A DNA stretch of 64,000 nt from Candidatus Eremiobacterota bacterium (GCA_031082125.1 JAVHLM010000007.1:166669-230668), one strand, 5' to 3'. Counted from the first letter of the stretch, positions 26,930 through 38,259 are shown. Translations and numbers: made by a program. The notes: generated by a model not told the origin, from the sequence alone.

Positions 26930-29900
26930 TTGATAGACGTCAACAATTTTGAAGCAATGAAAATAGGCCTCGCCTCGCCTGAGCAGATCAGGGAGTGGTC
27001 CTTCGGAGAGGTAAAAAAGCCCGAGACGATAAACTACCGGACCCTCAAGCCGGAGAGAGACGGTCTCTTCTGCGAAAAGATCTTCGGCCCCATCAAGGAC
27101 TGGGAATGCCATTGCGGGAAATACAAGAGGATCAGGTTCAGGGGCATCATATGCGACAAGTGCGGCGTAGAGGTGACGCGCTCCAAGGTGAGACGCGACC
27201 GCATAGGACACATTGAGCTCGCGAGCCCCGTCTCCCACATCTGGTACTTCAAGGGCGTCCCGAGCAGGATAGGCCTTCTCATTGACATGTCGCCGCGTAC
27301 ACTGGAGAAGATAATCTATTTCGCGGCATACGTCGTCATCGATCCAGGCGACACCCCCCTCCACCACAGGCAGCTCCTCACCGAGATGGAATACCGCGAG
27401 ATGAGGGAAAAATACGGCGATGCCTTCAAAGCGGGAATGGGCGCCGAGGCGATAAAGGAGCTTCTTGCCGCAATTGAGCTCGAAAGCCTTTACACGAAGC
27501 TGCGCGATGACGTGAGAACCCTGAGCGGCCAGAAGAGAAGCAAGGCCATCAAGAGGCTTGACGTCGTCGAGGCTTTCAGGAAATCGGGAAACAAGCCCAC
27601 GTGGATGATCCTGGAAGTGATCCCTGTCATTCCCCCGGAGCTCCGCCCCATGGTGCAGCTTGACGGCGGCCGCTTCGCCACGTCGGACCTTAATGACCTT
27701 TATCGCCGCGTGATCAACCGTAACAACAGGCTCAAGAGGCTTCTGGACCTGGGAGCGCCTGATATCATCGTGAAGAACGAGAAAAGGATGCTCCAGGAGG
27801 CCGTTGACGCCCTCATAGACAACGGAAGGAGGGGACGGCCCGTCACCGGTCCGAACAACAGGCCCCTCAAGTCCCTCTCGGACATGCTCAAGGGAAAACA
27901 AGGCCGTTTCAGGCAGAATCTCCTGGGCAAGCGCGTCGATTACTCAGGGCGCTCAGTCATCGTCGTGGGACCCTACCTGAAGCTTCACCAGTGCGGACTC
28001 CCCAAGGAAATGGCCCTCGAGCTTTTCAAGCCTTTTGTGATGAAAAAGCTCGTGGACAGGGGCCTTGTGCACAATATCAAGAGCTCCAAGAAGATGGTGG
28101 AGCGTGTGCGCCCCGAGGTATGGGACGTGCTGGAAGAGGTCATCAAGGACCACCCCGTGCTCCTCAACAGGGCCCCGACTCTCCACCGCCTGGGAATCCA
28201 GGCTTTTGAGCCCGTGCTTGTCGAGGGGAAGGCAATCCAGATTCACCCCCTTGTCTGCACGCCTTATAACGCCGATTTCGACGGCGATCAGATGGCTGTC
28301 CATCTGCCCCTCTCGGCGGGTGCCCAGGCCGAGGCGAGACTCCTCATGCTCTCGTCTAACAACATCCTGCTCCCCGCCTTCGGGGTCCCTGCCTGCACTC
28401 CCACGCAGGACATGGTGCTGGGGTGCTATTACCTCACCATAGAAAAGCCCAACTCAAAGGGAGAGGGCCGTTATTTCAGCTCCGAGGACGAGGCCATCAT
28501 GGCATACCACGAAGGGATAATCGAGCTGCAGGCCCTGGTCAAGGTGATAATCTCCAGCAAGAAGCTCAGAATCGCTGAAAAGGACCTGGGCGAAGGCAGG
28601 ATAACCGTGGAAGAATTCGAGGCAATAAAGAAAACAGAGCAGAGGCTTGAGGAGACCACCGTGGGGAGGCTTCTTTTCTACCAGGCCATTCCCGATGACC
28701 TGGACATCTCCTTCGTCAACGAGGTGGTCCATAAGAAACTCCTCAGGAACCTTGTGCATGACTGCCACCGCGCCCATGGCAACTCCAAGACCGCGAGGCT
28801 CCTTGACAATATCAAGCAGCTTGGCTTTGAGTTCGCCACGCGCTCGGGCACGACCATCGGCGTCGATGACATCCAGATCCCCCCCGAAAAGGTGGAGATT
28901 CTCCGCAATGCCGACGATCAGGTGAACAAGGCGGAAAACCATTTTGAGATGGGCCTCACTACTGATGAGGAGAAATACAAGAAGATTGTCAGCATCTGGA
29001 ACAAGGCCACCAATGACGTGGAAAACGCAATGATGCGCCACCTTGACCGCCTGAACCCCATCTTCATGATGGCCACGTCAGGCGCGAGAGGAAACCCGGC
29101 CCAGGTGAAGCAGATAGCCGGTATGAGGGGCCTCATGGCAGACCCGTCAGGCCGCATCATCCCCCTTCCCATCAGGTCAAACCTGCGGGAGGGTCTCTCG
29201 GTCCTTGAGTACTTCATCTCAACACACGGCGCCCGTAAAGGACTTGCCGACACGGCGCTGCGCACCGCCGACTCCGGTTACCTCACCAGGAGGCTCGTTG
29301 ACGTGGCGCAGGACATCATCGTGAGGGAAGAGGACTGCGGCACCAAGGATTCCGTGTACGTGACCGACATCAAGGAAGGCAGCGAGAGCACCGTTGAGGT
29401 CTGGGAGCGCGTGATAGGCCGTGTTACCGCCGAGGATGTCTTTGATCCCGAAACAGGCGATCTCATTGTCTCAAAGGGCAGCGAAGTAAATGAAGCCGAT
29501 GCTGCGAAGATACAGAAGGCCGGCCTTGAAAAAGTGAAGGTGCGCTCTGTCCTCACATGCAAGACTCGGCATGGAGTGTGTATCCAGTGCTATGGAAGGA
29601 ACCTTGCCACGGGCAAGATGGTGGAGATCGGCGAGACCGTGGGCATCATTGCGGCCCAGTCCATCGGGGAGCCGGGCACTCAGCTGACGCTCCGCACCTT
29701 CCATCTGGGCGGCGTTGCAACGGAAGACATTATCCAGGGTCTTCCCCGCGTCGAGGAGCTCTTCGAGGCCCGCAAGCCCAAGCACGTCGCCGTGATAGCA
29801 GAGGTGGACGGCATTCTCCAGATAACTGACGAGAAGAACATGAGAAAGCTCATCGTGAGAAACCCCAACGGCGAGGAAAGGTCCTATTCCATTCCCTTCA

Positions 29901-30595
29901 ATGCCCGCCTCAAGGACATTAAGGGCAGAAAGCTCATGGACGGCACGGCTATTGAAGCGGGCACTCAGCTCACCGAGGGTCCCAAGAACCCCCACGACGT
30001 GCTCAGAATACAGGGTGTCGTGGAAGTACAGCGCTACCTTGTCGATGAGATCCAGATAGTGTACCGCTCACAGGGCGTGGACATCAATGACAAGCACGTG
30101 GAAGTCATCGTGCGCCAGATGCTCAGGAAGGTAAAGGTCGAGGATTCAGGCGAGACCGATCTCCTCCCGGGGAGCCTTGCGGACACCTGGGACTTCGAGG
30201 AAGCCAACAAGAAGATCATGAAGGAGTACGACGATCCCGAGAAGTTCGCCAAGGCAAGACCTGTCATACTCGGCGTCACCAAGGCATCGCTGGCCACGGA
30301 CTCATTCCTGTCGGCGGCATCGTTCCAGGAGACCACCAGGGTACTCACCGAGGCCGCCATCAACGGGAAAGTAGATCCCCTCCTTGGCCTCAAGGAGAAC
30401 GTGATCATCGGCAAGCTGATCCCTGCGGGCACTGGCATGACGCGCTACAGAAGCGTCGAACTGGAGGGAGTCCAGGAGCCTGACAGGTTCGACCAGGCCT
30501 TCGCCGAGGCGGCAAGGCATGAGGACTTCGGCAGTGAGGCCGAGGAAGAGGAAATGGAAGAGGAAGAGGAAGAAAGCGTAATGAGCGAGACTTAG
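26930..30595 (+). CDS. rpoC: DNA-directed RNA polymerase subunit beta'
   Basis: A 1221-residue beta' subunit starting at TTG 26930 behind AAGGAGGGA. The N-terminal zinc site is C-H-C-G-K then C-D-K-C-G (about residues 61-80). The catalytic N-A-D-F-D-G-D-Q-M occupies residues about 447-455, and the second zinc site [12 protein letters not shown] lies near residue 880. The C-terminus ends in an acidic tail of Glu runs. The 95-nt gap after rpoB has no clear terminator, so the two form one operon. Confidence 0.99.
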   Translation: MIDVNNFEAMKIGLASPEQIREWSFGEVKKPETINYRTLKPERDGLFCEKIFGPIKDWECHCGKYKRIRFRGIICDKCGVEVTRSKVRRDRIGHIELASPVSHIWYFKGVPSRIGLLIDMSPRTLEKIIYFAAYVVIDPGDTPLHHRQLLTEMEYREMREKYGDAFKAGMGAEAIKELLAAIELESLYTKLRDDVRTLSGQKRSKAIKRLDVVEAFRKSGNKPTWMILEVIPVIPPELRPMVQLDGGRFATSDLNDLYRRVINRNNRLKRLLDLGAPDIIVKNEKRMLQEAVDALIDNGRRGRPVTGPNNRPLKSLSDMLKGKQGRFRQNLLGKRVDYSGRSVIVVGPYLKLHQCGLPKEMALELFKPFVMKKLVDRGLVHNIKSSKKMVERVRPEVWDVLEEVIKDHPVLLNRAPTLHRLGIQAFEPVLVEGKAIQIHPLVCTPYNADFDGDQMAVHLPLSAGAQAEARLLMLSSNNILLPAFGVPACTPTQDMVLGCYYLTIEKPNSKGEGRYFSSEDEAIMAYHEGIIELQALVKVIISSKKLRIAEKDLGEGRITVEEFEAIKKTEQRLEETTVGRLLFYQAIPDDLDISFVNEVVHKKLLRNLVHDCHRAHGNSKTARLLDNIKQLGFEFATRSGTTIGVDDIQIPPEKVEILRNADDQVNKAENHFEMGLTTDEEKYKKIVSIWNKATNDVENAMMRHLDRLNPIFMMATSGARGNPAQVKQIAGMRGLMADPSGRIIPLPIRSNLREGLSVLEYFISTHGARKGLADTALRTADSGYLTRRLVDVAQDIIVREEDCGTKDSVYVTDIKEGSESTVEVWERVIGRVTAEDVFDPETGDLIVSKGSEVNEADAAKIQKAGLEKVKVRSVLTCKTRHGVCIQCYGRNLATGKMVEIGETVGIIAAQSIGEPGTQLTLRTFHLGGVATEDIIQGLPRVEELFEARKPKHVAVIAEVDGILQITDEKNMRKLIVRNPNGEERSYSIPFNARLKDIKGRKLMDGTAIEAGTQLTEGPKNPHDVLRIQGVVEVQRYLVDEIQIVYRSQGVDINDKHVEVIVRQMLRKVKVEDSGETDLLPGSLADTWDFEEANKKIMKEYDDPEKFAKARPVILGVTKASLATDSFLSAASFQETTRVLTEAAINGKVDPLLGLKENVIIGKLIPAGTGMTRYRSVELEGVQEPDRFDQAFAEAARHEDFGSEAEEEEMEEEEEESVMSET

Positions 30596-30625
30596 CGCGA
30601 ATTCTTCAGAGGAAAAGCGGCACAG

Positions 30626-30682
30626 AGGAACTGCCTTGGAATTCAATGGGGCCGGAGGCTTCATGGAGGGGAGGCAGTTTCT
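30626..30682 (+). terminator. Terminator-like hairpin after rpoC
   Basis: AGGAACTGCCT (30626-30636) pairs with AGGCAGTTTCT (30672-30682) over 11 bp with one G-U, with a 35-nt loop that holds an inner GCC/GGC pair. T-rich sequence follows. It lies about 30 nt after the rpoC stop and before the channel gene. Confidence 0.5.
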
Positions 30683-30748
30683 TTATAAGGTTTTCTTTTC
30701 GACTGAGCAGCAGTGCTGAAGCAGGCTGGCGACAGGTGAGGGAAGTCC

Positions 30749-32293
30749 ATGGTATGGAATGAGCTTGAGTTTCTCAGGAAGCTCCTTGATGGAGTGATAG
30801 TGTTTCTGCTTCTCAACTTCATCTATTTTTTCACTTTCAAGATCGTAAAGTGGAAATCCAGGCTGCTCACGACGATTCTCTCCCGTATAAGGCTTATCTC
30901 CTATTTCCTCGTGAACGTATCGGTAGTCTGGTGGTTCGCCAATTTCTTCCCCCCCACGGCGGTGACACCTCTCATCCAGAGCATCATTCTCATGCTCTTT
31001 GTCATTCTCCTCGGGATGCTTATGATTGAGATGTTCAACGGCGGCTTCTTTGACTATTTCCTCCCCAAGGTGGGGAAAGGGGAGACTCTCCAGGTCTACC
31101 GGCAGCTCCTGATTGCCTCCCTCTACCTGGTGCTCCTCTTTATCACTGTCGGAGTGATCCTCAAGGTGAACGTGGCGAGCCTTCTCACCACGTCGGCAAT
31201 AATTTCGGTGGTCATAGGTCTGGCGCTCCAGGACACCCTGGGGAACCTCTTTGCCGGCCTGGCCCTCAACCTTTCAAGGCCCTATTCTGTCGGCGACTTC
31301 GTGAAGCTTGACGGCTACGAGGGGAAAATCGTAAGCATAGACTGGCGCTCAATCTCGCTCCTGACCATCGATGACAATATTGTGACATTTCCCCACAGCA
31401 TGGTAGCAAAGCTGGAAGTGCTCAATTACTCCCTTCCCGCCCTTTCCCACTGCAGGGCCCTGACGGTGAATGTCCACAGCAGGCACAGTCCCAGGAAGGT
31501 CATGAACGCCCTCAAGGAGATCATGACAGCCACTGAAGGGATCCTCTCAGAGCCTGCCCCAAGGATGAGAGTCGTGGAATACGGAGATTATTTCGTGAAA
31601 TACAAGCTGGTGTACTGGACTGAGGACTTTTTCCAGAACTCTCCCATTGCTTCAGCTGTCATGGAAAAGATATGGTACAAGTTCCAGAGAGAGGACATCG
31701 TGTTCCCCGCCCCTTTCCAGAATATCTACCTGAGGGAGTATGTGAAGGGGATATCGATGGAAGACAAGATCGCTCTCCTCAAGAGCATAGATTTTCTGTG
31801 CTTCCTGGAGGACAAGAACCTGGAATACCTGGCGGAAAAGCTCAAGATACTGGTCTTCGGCGCCGGCGAGACCATATTCAGCCAGGGAGAGCAGGGTGAC
31901 ACCTTCTATATCGTGAAGAAGGGAAAGGTCCTCGTGAAAGCCGAGAATGACAAGGGCGACGTGTACCTCGAGAAGGAGATGAAGGAGGGGAGCTTTTTCG
32001 GCGAGATATCGCTCCTCACCGGTGAGCCAAGGACCGCCACGGTATCAGCCATGGACGACCTTGAGCTTTTCTCGATGGGGAAAGAGGACCTGCGCTATAT
32101 CCTCAAGCAGAATCCTAAGGTGGAGGAGACACTGAGCGAGGCCCTCGCAAGGAGGCAGCAGCGCTCTATGGTCGAAAGGGAGAGGGCCGAGTCAAGGGAG
32201 CAGGAAGGCGTATGCGATCATGCCTCTCAAAGCGAGATCCTCTCCATTGCCGACGATTTCCTTAAGAAGATAAGATTTTTCTTCTCCTACTGA
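30749..32293 (+). CDS. MscS-family channel with C-terminal cyclic-nucleotide-binding domain
   Basis: A 514-residue membrane protein. Four or five hydrophobic segments occupy residues about 15-190, with the pore-lining helix near L-T-T-S-A-I-I-S-V-V-I-G-L-A-L-Q-D-T-L-G-N. The MscS beta domain follows (G-D-F-V-K-L, G-K-I-V-S-I-D-W-R-S). Residues about 345-460 are a cyclic-nucleotide-binding domain (G-E-T-I-F-S-Q-G-E-Q-G-D-T-F-Y-I-V, then F-G-E-I-S-L-L-T-G-E-P-R-T-A-T-V, which matches the phosphate-binding cassette). Such fusions are known in MscS relatives gated or tuned by nucleotides. The unusual point is location: it sits between rpoC and rpsL. Confidence 0.9.
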   Translation: MVWNELEFLRKLLDGVIVFLLLNFIYFFTFKIVKWKSRLLTTILSRIRLISYFLVNVSVVWWFANFFPPTAVTPLIQSIILMLFVILLGMLMIEMFNGGFFDYFLPKVGKGETLQVYRQLLIASLYLVLLFITVGVILKVNVASLLTTSAIISVVIGLALQDTLGNLFAGLALNLSRPYSVGDFVKLDGYEGKIVSIDWRSISLLTIDDNIVTFPHSMVAKLEVLNYSLPALSHCRALTVNVHSRHSPRKVMNALKEIMTATEGILSEPAPRMRVVEYGDYFVKYKLVYWTEDFFQNSPIASAVMEKIWYKFQREDIVFPAPFQNIYLREYVKGISMEDKIALLKSIDFLCFLEDKNLEYLAEKLKILVFGAGETIFSQGEQGDTFYIVKKGKVLVKAENDKGDVYLEKEMKEGSFFGEISLLTGEPRTATVSAMDDLELFSMGKEDLRYILKQNPKVEETLSEALARRQQRSMVERERAESREQEGVCDHASQSEILSIADDFLKKIRFFFSY

Positions 32294-32406
32294 CGTTCCC
32301 TTATTCAGCACTCATCCTTTTAAGTTGTGGCGCCATTTTAAATGTAGCTGAAGTGCATGCACCTCCTGTTCTAATTATGAAATTCATGGAAAATATTGAA
32401 AAAGTC

Positions 32407-32435
32407 TTGACAGATTGAAGTTTGGGTGCTAAAAT
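32407..32435 (+). promoter_or_regulatory. rpsL promoter
   Basis: TTGACA at 32407-32412, a 17-nt spacer and TAAAAT at 32430-32435 preceded by TGC. It has the same layout as the rpoB promoter, including the TGC extension. It would start a leader of about 150 nt before rpsL. The gap 32294-32592 contains no gene. Confidence 0.8.
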
Positions 32436-32538
32436 GAATAAACGTATCGAAGGAACTCAAGGGGGTATTATTTTCCGGGGTTTCTCGCTGAGAATATAAG
32501 GCTCTATCTTGTGTACGTTCCTGCTGTGATACTAGAAA

Positions 32539-32557
32539 GATAACAAATGCTGTTATC
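32539..32557 (+). promoter_or_regulatory. Hairpin in rpsL leader
   Basis: GATAACA and TGTTATC form a perfect 7-bp stem around a 5-nt loop, 36 nt before the rpsL ATG. It could be an autoregulatory target of S7 or S12 or an operator; only the fold is visible. Confidence 0.4.
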
Positions 32558-32592
32558 ATTGAGATTTTAAGCATACAGGGAGGTATTTTTTT

Positions 32593-33021
32593 ATGCCTAC
32601 CATCAATCAGCTGGTGAGAAAAGGCAGAAAACAGGCTACAAAGAAGAGCAAGTCCCCAGCCATGAGGGTTTCCTACAATTCCCTGCAGCTTCGGACTTTC
32701 AACATCCCCGGTGCACCGCAGAAGAGAGGTGTCTGCACCCAGGTGAAGACCATCACACCCAAGAAGCCCAACTCGGCCCTCAGGAAGGTGGCCAGGGTCC
32801 GTCTCTCGAACGGCGTGGAGGTCACTGCCTACATACCGGGCATCGGGCATAATCTTCAGGAGCACTCGGTGGTGCTTATAAGGGGCGGAAGGGTCAAGGA
32901 TCTTCCCGGCATCCGCTACCATATCATAAGGGGAACCCTTGATACGGCAGGCGTGGCAAACAGGCGCCAGGGAAGGTCGAAATACGGAGCGAAGAGGCCC
33001 AAGGAAGCCGCGGCAAAATAG
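32593..33021 (+). CDS. rpsL: 30S ribosomal protein S12
   Basis: A 142-residue S12, the decoding-centre protein at the subunit interface. The signature [10 protein letters not shown] and [11 protein letters not shown] are intact. It is longer than the 124-residue E. coli protein because of an insertion near residues 25-40 before A-P-Q-K-R-G-V-C, a form found in Firmicutes and relatives. It opens the str block and is 18 nt from rpsG. Confidence 0.98.
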   Translation: MPTINQLVRKGRKQATKKSKSPAMRVSYNSLQLRTFNIPGAPQKRGVCTQVKTITPKKPNSALRKVARVRLSNGVEVTAYIPGIGHNLQEHSVVLIRGGRVKDLPGIRYHIIRGTLDTAGVANRRQGRSKYGAKRPKEAAAK

Positions 33022-33039
33022 CGTGGGAGGTTGAAGAAG

Positions 33040-33510
33040 ATGCCAAGAAAAGGACCTGTTGAAAAGAGAAAAGTTTTCGTGGACCCTGTATACGGCGATG
33101 AGGTCATCGCCAGGTTCATCAATAAGCTCATGCTCAGGGGGAAGAAATGCACCGCCGAGCGGATCTTTTACGGATCAATGGATACGATCTCAAAAAAGAC
33201 CGGCAAGGACCCTGTAAAGGTCTTCAAGATGGCCATGGAAAACGTATCACCTCAGGTAGAGGTAAGGCCGAGAAGAGTCGGCGGCGCCACCTACCAGGTG
33301 CCCATGGAAGTGAGGCCTGAGAGGAAAAGGGCCCTTGCGATGAGGTGGCTCATAGGCTTCACCCGCAAGAGGGGGGGCAAGACCATGCAGGAAAAGCTTG
33401 CCAATGAGCTTATGGATGCCTCTCAGGGCGTGGGAGCCGCGGTGAAAAAGCGCGAGGATACCCACAAGATGGCTGAAGCCAACAAGGCTTTCGCCCATTA
33501 CAGGTGGTAA
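33040..33510 (+). CDS. rpsG: 30S ribosomal protein S7
   Basis: A 156-residue S7, the usual length, which nucleates assembly of the 30S head. The start M-P-R-K-G-P and the R-K-R-G-G-K-T-M stretch are typical. ATG 33040 follows GGGAGG; an in-frame TTG at 33031 is rejected because homologues begin M-P-R. It is followed by a hairpin-rich gap rather than directly by fusA. Confidence 0.98.
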   Translation: MPRKGPVEKRKVFVDPVYGDEVIARFINKLMLRGKKCTAERIFYGSMDTISKKTGKDPVKVFKMAMENVSPQVEVRPRRVGGATYQVPMEVRPERKRALAMRWLIGFTRKRGGKTMQEKLANELMDASQGVGAAVKKREDTHKMAEANKAFAHYRW

Positions 33511-33544
33511 TATAAAAGTTTCTGTTTTTCTCACGGGAATAGGC

Positions 33545-33629
33545 TTCACCGGGAAGGTGAATGGAGACTTTTCTTCGGAAAAGTTTTTCCGATTTTTTAA
33601 TGACGCACATTCTGCGCGATTGCAGAATG
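33545..33629 (+). terminator. Three hairpins between rpsG and fusA, the second terminator-like
   Basis: TTCACC/GGTGAA (33545-33550 with 33556-33561), then ACTTTTC/GAAAAGT around a TTCG loop (33567-33573 with 33578-33584) followed by a T run, then CATTCTGC/GCAGAATG (33608-33615 with 33622-33629). The middle one looks like a partial intrinsic terminator; the set may lower fusA expression relative to rpsL-rpsG or act as a leader. No clear fusA promoter was found after it. Confidence 0.5.
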
Positions 33630-33695
33630 ATGTCGTCAGTAATGCTCCGTGAGTATAACGAGAACGTGGTGAGAAGTTCTTGGGAGTTGTCCGAA

Positions 33696-35807
33696 ATGAA
33701 AGCCCAGGTGAATCAAAAACCGGAATATTCGCTGCAATCTACGAGGAACATCGGGATCGCTGCTCATATTGACGCAGGGAAAACGACGACGACCGAGAGG
33801 ATTCTCTTTTACAGCGGTCGCGTGCACAGGATGGGAGAAGTCGATGACGGTGCGGCGACCATGGACTGGATGGTCCAGGAGAAAGAGCGGGGAATTACCA
33901 TCACCTCGGCAGTGACGTATTGCCAGTGGCGCGATCACAAGATAAACATCATCGATACCCCGGGCCACGTAGATTTTACCGTCGAAGTTGAGCGCTCAAT
34001 GCGCGTTCTCGACGGTTTAATTGTTATATTCGACGCGGTGGCGGGTGTGCAGCCCCAGTCAGAGACGGTCTGGCGGCAGGCCGACCGTTACCATGTGCCC
34101 AGAATTGCCTACATCAACAAGATGGACCGGACCGGCGCCAATTTCTACAACGTGCTGGACAGGTTCAGGGAAAAGATGAAGGTAAATGCCGTTGCCGTGC
34201 AGCTCCCCATAGGGGATGAGAGCCGCTTCGAGGGAGTCATTGATCTCATTTCAATGAAGGCCATCCAATACACCGATGAGCTTGGCACAAATCTCGTCAA
34301 GGAAGACATCCCCGAGGACCTGGTCTCGCAGGCCACGCTCTACCGCGAGATACTTCTTGAAGCGGTGGCAGAGCAGGATGAGGAACTCCTGGACAGATAC
34401 TATGAATCCCACACGCTTACCGCAGAAGAGATAATAAGGGGCCTGAGAAAAGGCACCATCAGCTATTCGATTGTTCCCGTCCTCTGCGGTGCCTCTTTGA
34501 AAAACAAGGGTGTCCAGCCGCTCCTTGATGCCGTCGTTGATTATCTCCCCTCCCCGGCCGATGTCCCTGCAGTGATAGGAATCAACCCCGACAAGAGGCT
34601 CGAGGTGACGAGGAAGGCCGATTTTGAAGAGCCCTTTTCGGCACTGGCCTTCAAGATCCAGTCAGACTCATATGTGGGAAAGCTCACCTATTTCAGGGTC
34701 TATTCCGGCACCCTCAACGTGGGCTCATCGGTCTATAATGCCACCCATAAGAAAAGGGAGAGGGTGAACAGGATCCTGAGGCTCCATGCCGACCGCCGCG
34801 AGGACATCTCCTTCATCGGAGCAGGCGACCTGGCGGCGCTGGTGGGGATGAGATTCACGCGGACAGGCGACACCCTCTGCGACGAGAAGCACCCGATCCT
34901 TCTCGAGGACATCAAGTTCCCCGAGCCTGTCATATCCGTGGCCATCGAGCCCAGGACCAAGGCGGACCAGGACAAGCTCAGCGACGCCATCAACAGGATA
35001 CTGGACGAGGATCCCACCATAAAGATGAAAACTGATGACGAGACGGGGCAGATCCTTCTCTCGGGTATGGGCGAGCTCCACCTGGAGATCATCATTGACA
35101 GGCTCCTGCGGGAGTTTAACGTGGAAGCCAACGTGGGCAAGCCCCAGGTTGCCTACAAAGAGGCCATAAGGCGCCCGTCGCGGGGTGAAGGCAAGTTTGT
35201 CAAGCAGACAGGCGGCCGGGGACTTTACGGCCACGTGGTCATCGAGATAGAGCCTCTTAACAACGGTCAGCGCTTTGTATTCTTGAATGACCTCCCACCG
35301 GGAACGATACCCAAGGAGTTCATACCGGCAATAGAGCAGGGCCTGCGCGAGTCCATTGAGACAGGCTACCTGATTGGCTACCCTGTCATAGGGATAACGG
35401 CGACCCTTCTCGGGGCATCGTATCATGAAGTGGATTCCACAGAGCTTGCCTTCAAGATAGCGGCCTCCATCGCCCTCAAGAATGCCCTGAGCACCACCGA
35501 GTGTTACCTGAAGGAGCCCATTATGAAGGTTGTCGTCGAGACGCCCGAGCAGTATCTCGGCGAGGTAATCGGCGACCTCAATTCAAGAAGGGGCAGGATT
35601 GAGCGGATGGAAGCCCTCCCGGGCGGCATACAGGCAATCTATTCCCATGTGCCCCTCGCACAGATGTTCGGCTATGCCACTGACATGCGCTCTCTCAGCC
35701 AGGGAAGAGCCATCTTCACCTCGGAGTTCGCCCAGTATTCTGAAGTGCCCAAACCGATACAGGAAGAGATAATGGAGCGCGTTTACGGGAGGAGCTATCA
35801 ACATTAA
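33696..35807 (+). CDS. fusA: Elongation factor G
   Basis: A 703-residue translocation GTPase. G1 is [12 protein letters not shown]2 is near R-G-I-T-I-T, G3 is D-T-P-G-H-V-D-F and G4 is N-K-M-D-R. Domain IV contains [15 protein letters not shown] 33696 (GGGAG about 9 nt upstream) gives the usual N-terminus. The open frame continues upstream to 33561, but that part is not EF-G-like and crosses the hairpins. Domain lengths match normal EF-G. Confidence 0.97.
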   Translation: MKAQVNQKPEYSLQSTRNIGIAAHIDAGKTTTTERILFYSGRVHRMGEVDDGAATMDWMVQEKERGITITSAVTYCQWRDHKINIIDTPGHVDFTVEVERSMRVLDGLIVIFDAVAGVQPQSETVWRQADRYHVPRIAYINKMDRTGANFYNVLDRFREKMKVNAVAVQLPIGDESRFEGVIDLISMKAIQYTDELGTNLVKEDIPEDLVSQATLYREILLEAVAEQDEELLDRYYESHTLTAEEIIRGLRKGTISYSIVPVLCGASLKNKGVQPLLDAVVDYLPSPADVPAVIGINPDKRLEVTRKADFEEPFSALAFKIQSDSYVGKLTYFRVYSGTLNVGSSVYNATHKKRERVNRILRLHADRREDISFIGAGDLAALVGMRFTRTGDTLCDEKHPILLEDIKFPEPVISVAIEPRTKADQDKLSDAINRILDEDPTIKMKTDDETGQILLSGMGELHLEIIIDRLLREFNVEANVGKPQVAYKEAIRRPSRGEGKFVKQTGGRGLYGHVVIEIEPLNNGQRFVFLNDLPPGTIPKEFIPAIEQGLRESIETGYLIGYPVIGITATLLGASYHEVDSTELAFKIAASIALKNALSTTECYLKEPIMKVVVETPEQYLGEVIGDLNSRRGRIERMEALPGGIQAIYSHVPLAQMFGYATDMRSLSQGRAIFTSEFAQYSEVPKPIQEEIMERVYGRSYQH

Positions 35808-35828
35808 TAAAATTTAACGAAAAAGTAC

Positions 35829-35857
35829 TTGATTTTTTTCAGGATATTCAATATACT
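35829..35857 (+). promoter_or_regulatory. tuf promoter
   Basis: TTGATT at 35829-35834, a 17-nt spacer, TATACT at 35852-35857. It lies in an A/T-rich stretch after fusA. The leader to tuf (about 134 nt) can form GCCGG/CCGGC and GCTGCG/CGCAGC stems (35906-35947). Confidence 0.75.
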
Positions 35858-35997
35858 AGTTGAGTTAATATTTTCTCGCGGATTAAAAGGCGGAATGCAA
35901 TGAAAGCCGGTGGGCCGGCGCTGCGGGAAGCCTGTCGCCTGCGCAGCAAGTACCAGTTACGCGGGATTGACGGGTGGAAAGAAAGGAAGAAAAAAGA

Positions 35998-37194
35998 ATG
36001 GCAAAGCAGAAATTTGACAGAACCAAGCCCCATGTCAATATAGGGACCATCGGCCATGTCGATCATGGCAAGACGACCCTTACGGCAGCAATTACCAAGT
36101 TCCTCTCCGCAACGGGAACCACCAAGGCTCTCAATGTCGATCAGATTGACAATGCTCCTGAAGAAAAGGAGCGCGGCATCACTATCGCGATATATCACGC
36201 CGAGTACGAGACTGCCAAGAGGCATTATGCCCATGTGGACTGCCCTGGTCATGCCGACTATATCAAGAACATGATCACCGGTGCGGCACAGATGGACGGC
36301 GCAGTCCTCGTGGTCTCCGCCGCCGACGGCCCCATGCCCCAGACGCGCGAGCACATTCTCCTGGCGCGCCAGGTGAATGTGCCCTATATTGTGGTGTTTC
36401 TGAACAAGGTGGACATGGTTGACGACCCGGAGCTCATCGACCTTGTAGAGCTTGAAGTAAGAGAACTCCTCAGTGCGTACAACTTCCCCGGCGATAAGCT
36501 GCCTGTCATAAAGGGATCAGCCCTGAAGGCCCTCGAAGGGGGTGAGGAGGATCCCAAGTGGTACAAGGCCATTGAAGATCTCTGCAGCGCCATAGATGAG
36601 TATATCCCTCTCCCGGAGCGCCCCATTGACAAGCCTTTCCTGATGCCCGTCGAGGACGTTTTCACCATCACGGGAAGAGGCACGGTGGCCACGGGAAGGG
36701 CAGAGCGGGGAATCGTCAAGGTGGGCGACGAGATAGAGATAGTGGGCTTTTCCACAGAGGTGAAGAAGACTGTCTGCACCGGTGTGGAGATGTTCCGCAA
36801 GATCCTCGATGAGGGCCGCGCCGGCGACAATATAGGCGTGCTCCTCCGCGGTGTAGACAGGAAAGAAATTGAGAGAGGGCAGGTCCTGGCGAAGCCCGGA
36901 TCCATCAAGCCCCACACAAAGTTCAAGGCCGAGGTCTACGTGCTCTCCAAGGAAGAAGGCGGTCGCCATACGCCGTTTTTCAACGGGTACCGTCCGCAGT
37001 TCTATTTCAGGACCACCGATGTGACGGGGGCCATCAAGCTGCCCGAGGGCATGGAGATGATCATGCCCGGCGACAACGTGACCATAGAAGTGGACCTCAT
37101 CACGCCAATCGCGATGGATGAGGGCCTCCGCTTCGCAATCCGCGAGGGAGGAAGAACTGTCGGCGCCGGTGTCGTCGTCGGCATCATAGAGTGA
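35998..37194 (+). CDS. tuf: Elongation factor Tu
   Basis: A 398-residue EF-Tu. G-H-V-D-H-G-K-T-T is the P-loop, R-G-I-T-I keeps the switch-I Thr, D-C-P-G-H is G3 and N-K-V-D is G4. Just after G-I-T-I the sequence reads A-I-Y-H-A-E-Y, where most bacteria have a [NA]-T-[SA]-H-V-E-Y stretch, a local divergence. ATG 35998 is preferred over GTG 35974, which would add eight non-typical residues. Only one tuf copy is seen here. It heads the S10 block. Confidence 0.98.
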   Translation: MAKQKFDRTKPHVNIGTIGHVDHGKTTLTAAITKFLSATGTTKALNVDQIDNAPEEKERGITIAIYHAEYETAKRHYAHVDCPGHADYIKNMITGAAQMDGAVLVVSAADGPMPQTREHILLARQVNVPYIVVFLNKVDMVDDPELIDLVELEVRELLSAYNFPGDKLPVIKGSALKALEGGEEDPKWYKAIEDLCSAIDEYIPLPERPIDKPFLMPVEDVFTITGRGTVATGRAERGIVKVGDEIEIVGFSTEVKKTVCTGVEMFRKILDEGRAGDNIGVLLRGVDRKEIERGQVLAKPGSIKPHTKFKAEVYVLSKEEGGRHTPFFNGYRPQFYFRTTDVTGAIKLPEGMEMIMPGDNVTIEVDLITPIAMDEGLRFAIREGGRTVGAGVVVGIIE

Positions 37195-37258
37195 GTGCAG
37201 TCAAGATTAATACGCGCCGGAATGCCGGGCGCTCGTGAGAAGACAAGGAGGAACGCTT

Positions 37259-37570
37259 ATGGCCAAGCAAAAGATCAGGATACGGCTGAAGGCCTATGAA
37301 CACAGGATTCTTGACGAATCGGCAGAGAGGATCGTTGAGATAGCCAAGAAATCAGGCGCCAACATCTCGGGGCCCATCCCTCTCCCGACGGAAAAGAATA
37401 TTTACTGTGTGCTCAGATCGCCTCACGTGGACAAGAAGTCCAGGGAGCATTTTGAGATAAGGACCCATAAGCGTCTCATCGATATCTATTTTGACCCTTC
37501 GCAGAAGACCATCGATGCCCTTATGAAGCTCGATCTCCCTGCAGGTGTCGATATCGAGATAAAGGGCTGA
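37259..37570 (+). CDS. rpsJ: 30S ribosomal protein S10
   Basis: A 103-residue S10, normal length, with K-I-R-I-R-L-K-A-Y and R-T-H-K-R-L-I-D-I. It also acts in NusB-linked antitermination. AAGGAGGA lies before ATG 37259. It is 64 nt after tuf and begins the S10 gene set. Confidence 0.98.
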   Translation: MAKQKIRIRLKAYEHRILDESAERIVEIAKKSGANISGPIPLPTEKNIYCVLRSPHVDKKSREHFEIRTHKRLIDIYFDPSQKTIDALMKLDLPAGVDIEIKG

Positions 37571-37635
37571 GCGCAGGGCCCCCGGGGGGAAGACCATCAA
37601 TGCATTCCTTGGCATAAGCGCAGGAGGTTAGTGAC

Positions 37636-38259
37636 GTGAAAGGCATAATAGGAAAAAAACTCGGTATGATGCAGATCTTTGATGAGATCGGCAGGGCTGT
37701 GCCCGTGACGGTGATAGCGGCGGGACCCTGCGTGGTGACCGATCTCCGCACGGTGGAGAAGGATGGGTATACGGCTGTCCAGATGGCTTTCGGGAGCATC
37801 AAGCAGAAAAAGCTCATCAAGCCCGTGGCGGGATACTATAAAAAACGGGACATCAAGCCGCACCGGTACATGAGAGAGTTCGCCATGGAGGCAACTAAGG
37901 ACTTCAAGGTGGGACAGGAGATAAAAGTGGGTATTTTTGAGAACGGGCAGCTCGTGGACGTCATCGGGACCTCCAAGGGTAAGGGCTACGCGGGAGGCAT
38001 GAAGCGCCACAATTTCAAGGGCGGCCCCAGAAGCCACGGCTCGATGATTCACAGGCAGCCTGCATCAAGCGGCTCCACCGATGCCGCCAGGACCATCAAG
38101 GGAACGAGAAAGCCCGGCCGCATGGGGTGCGACAGGGTGACTGCCCAGGGCCTCAAGATCATACGGGTGGACAACGAGAAGAACCTGCTCCTGGTGAGGG
38201 GCGCCGTTCCAGGCCCACCGCAGGGACTTCTTCTCATAAGGGATTCAGTGAAGGCGTAA
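37636..38259 (+). CDS. rplC: 50S ribosomal protein L3
   Basis: A 207-residue L3 with a GTG start behind AGGAGG. The N-terminal G-I-I-G-K-K-L-G-M and the loop G-G-P-R-S-H-G-S-M-I-H-R-Q-P near residue 130 are typical, although the loop reads Q-P-A-S-S-G-S where many bacteria have a P-G-S-I-G variant, a mild difference near the peptidyl-transferase centre. Confidence 0.97.
   Translation: MKGIIGKKLGMMQIFDEIGRAVPVTVIAAGPCVVTDLRTVEKDGYTAVQMAFGSIKQKKLIKPVAGYYKKRDIKPHRYMREFAMEATKDFKVGQEIKVGIFENGQLVDVIGTSKGKGYAGGMKRHNFKGGPRSHGSMIHRQPASSGSTDAARTIKGTRKPGRMGCDRVTAQGLKIIRVDNEKNLLLVRGAVPGPPQGLLLIRDSVKA

Noticed and set aside
32353-32362. Palindrome GTGCATGCAC upstream of the rpsL promoter
   Set aside because: A single 10-bp palindrome about 45 bp before the -35; no second copy or known operator match.
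33561-33695. Longer fusA frame starting at ATG 33561
   Set aside because: The added 45 residues are not EF-G-like and cover three hairpins; ATG 33696 gives the family's normal start.
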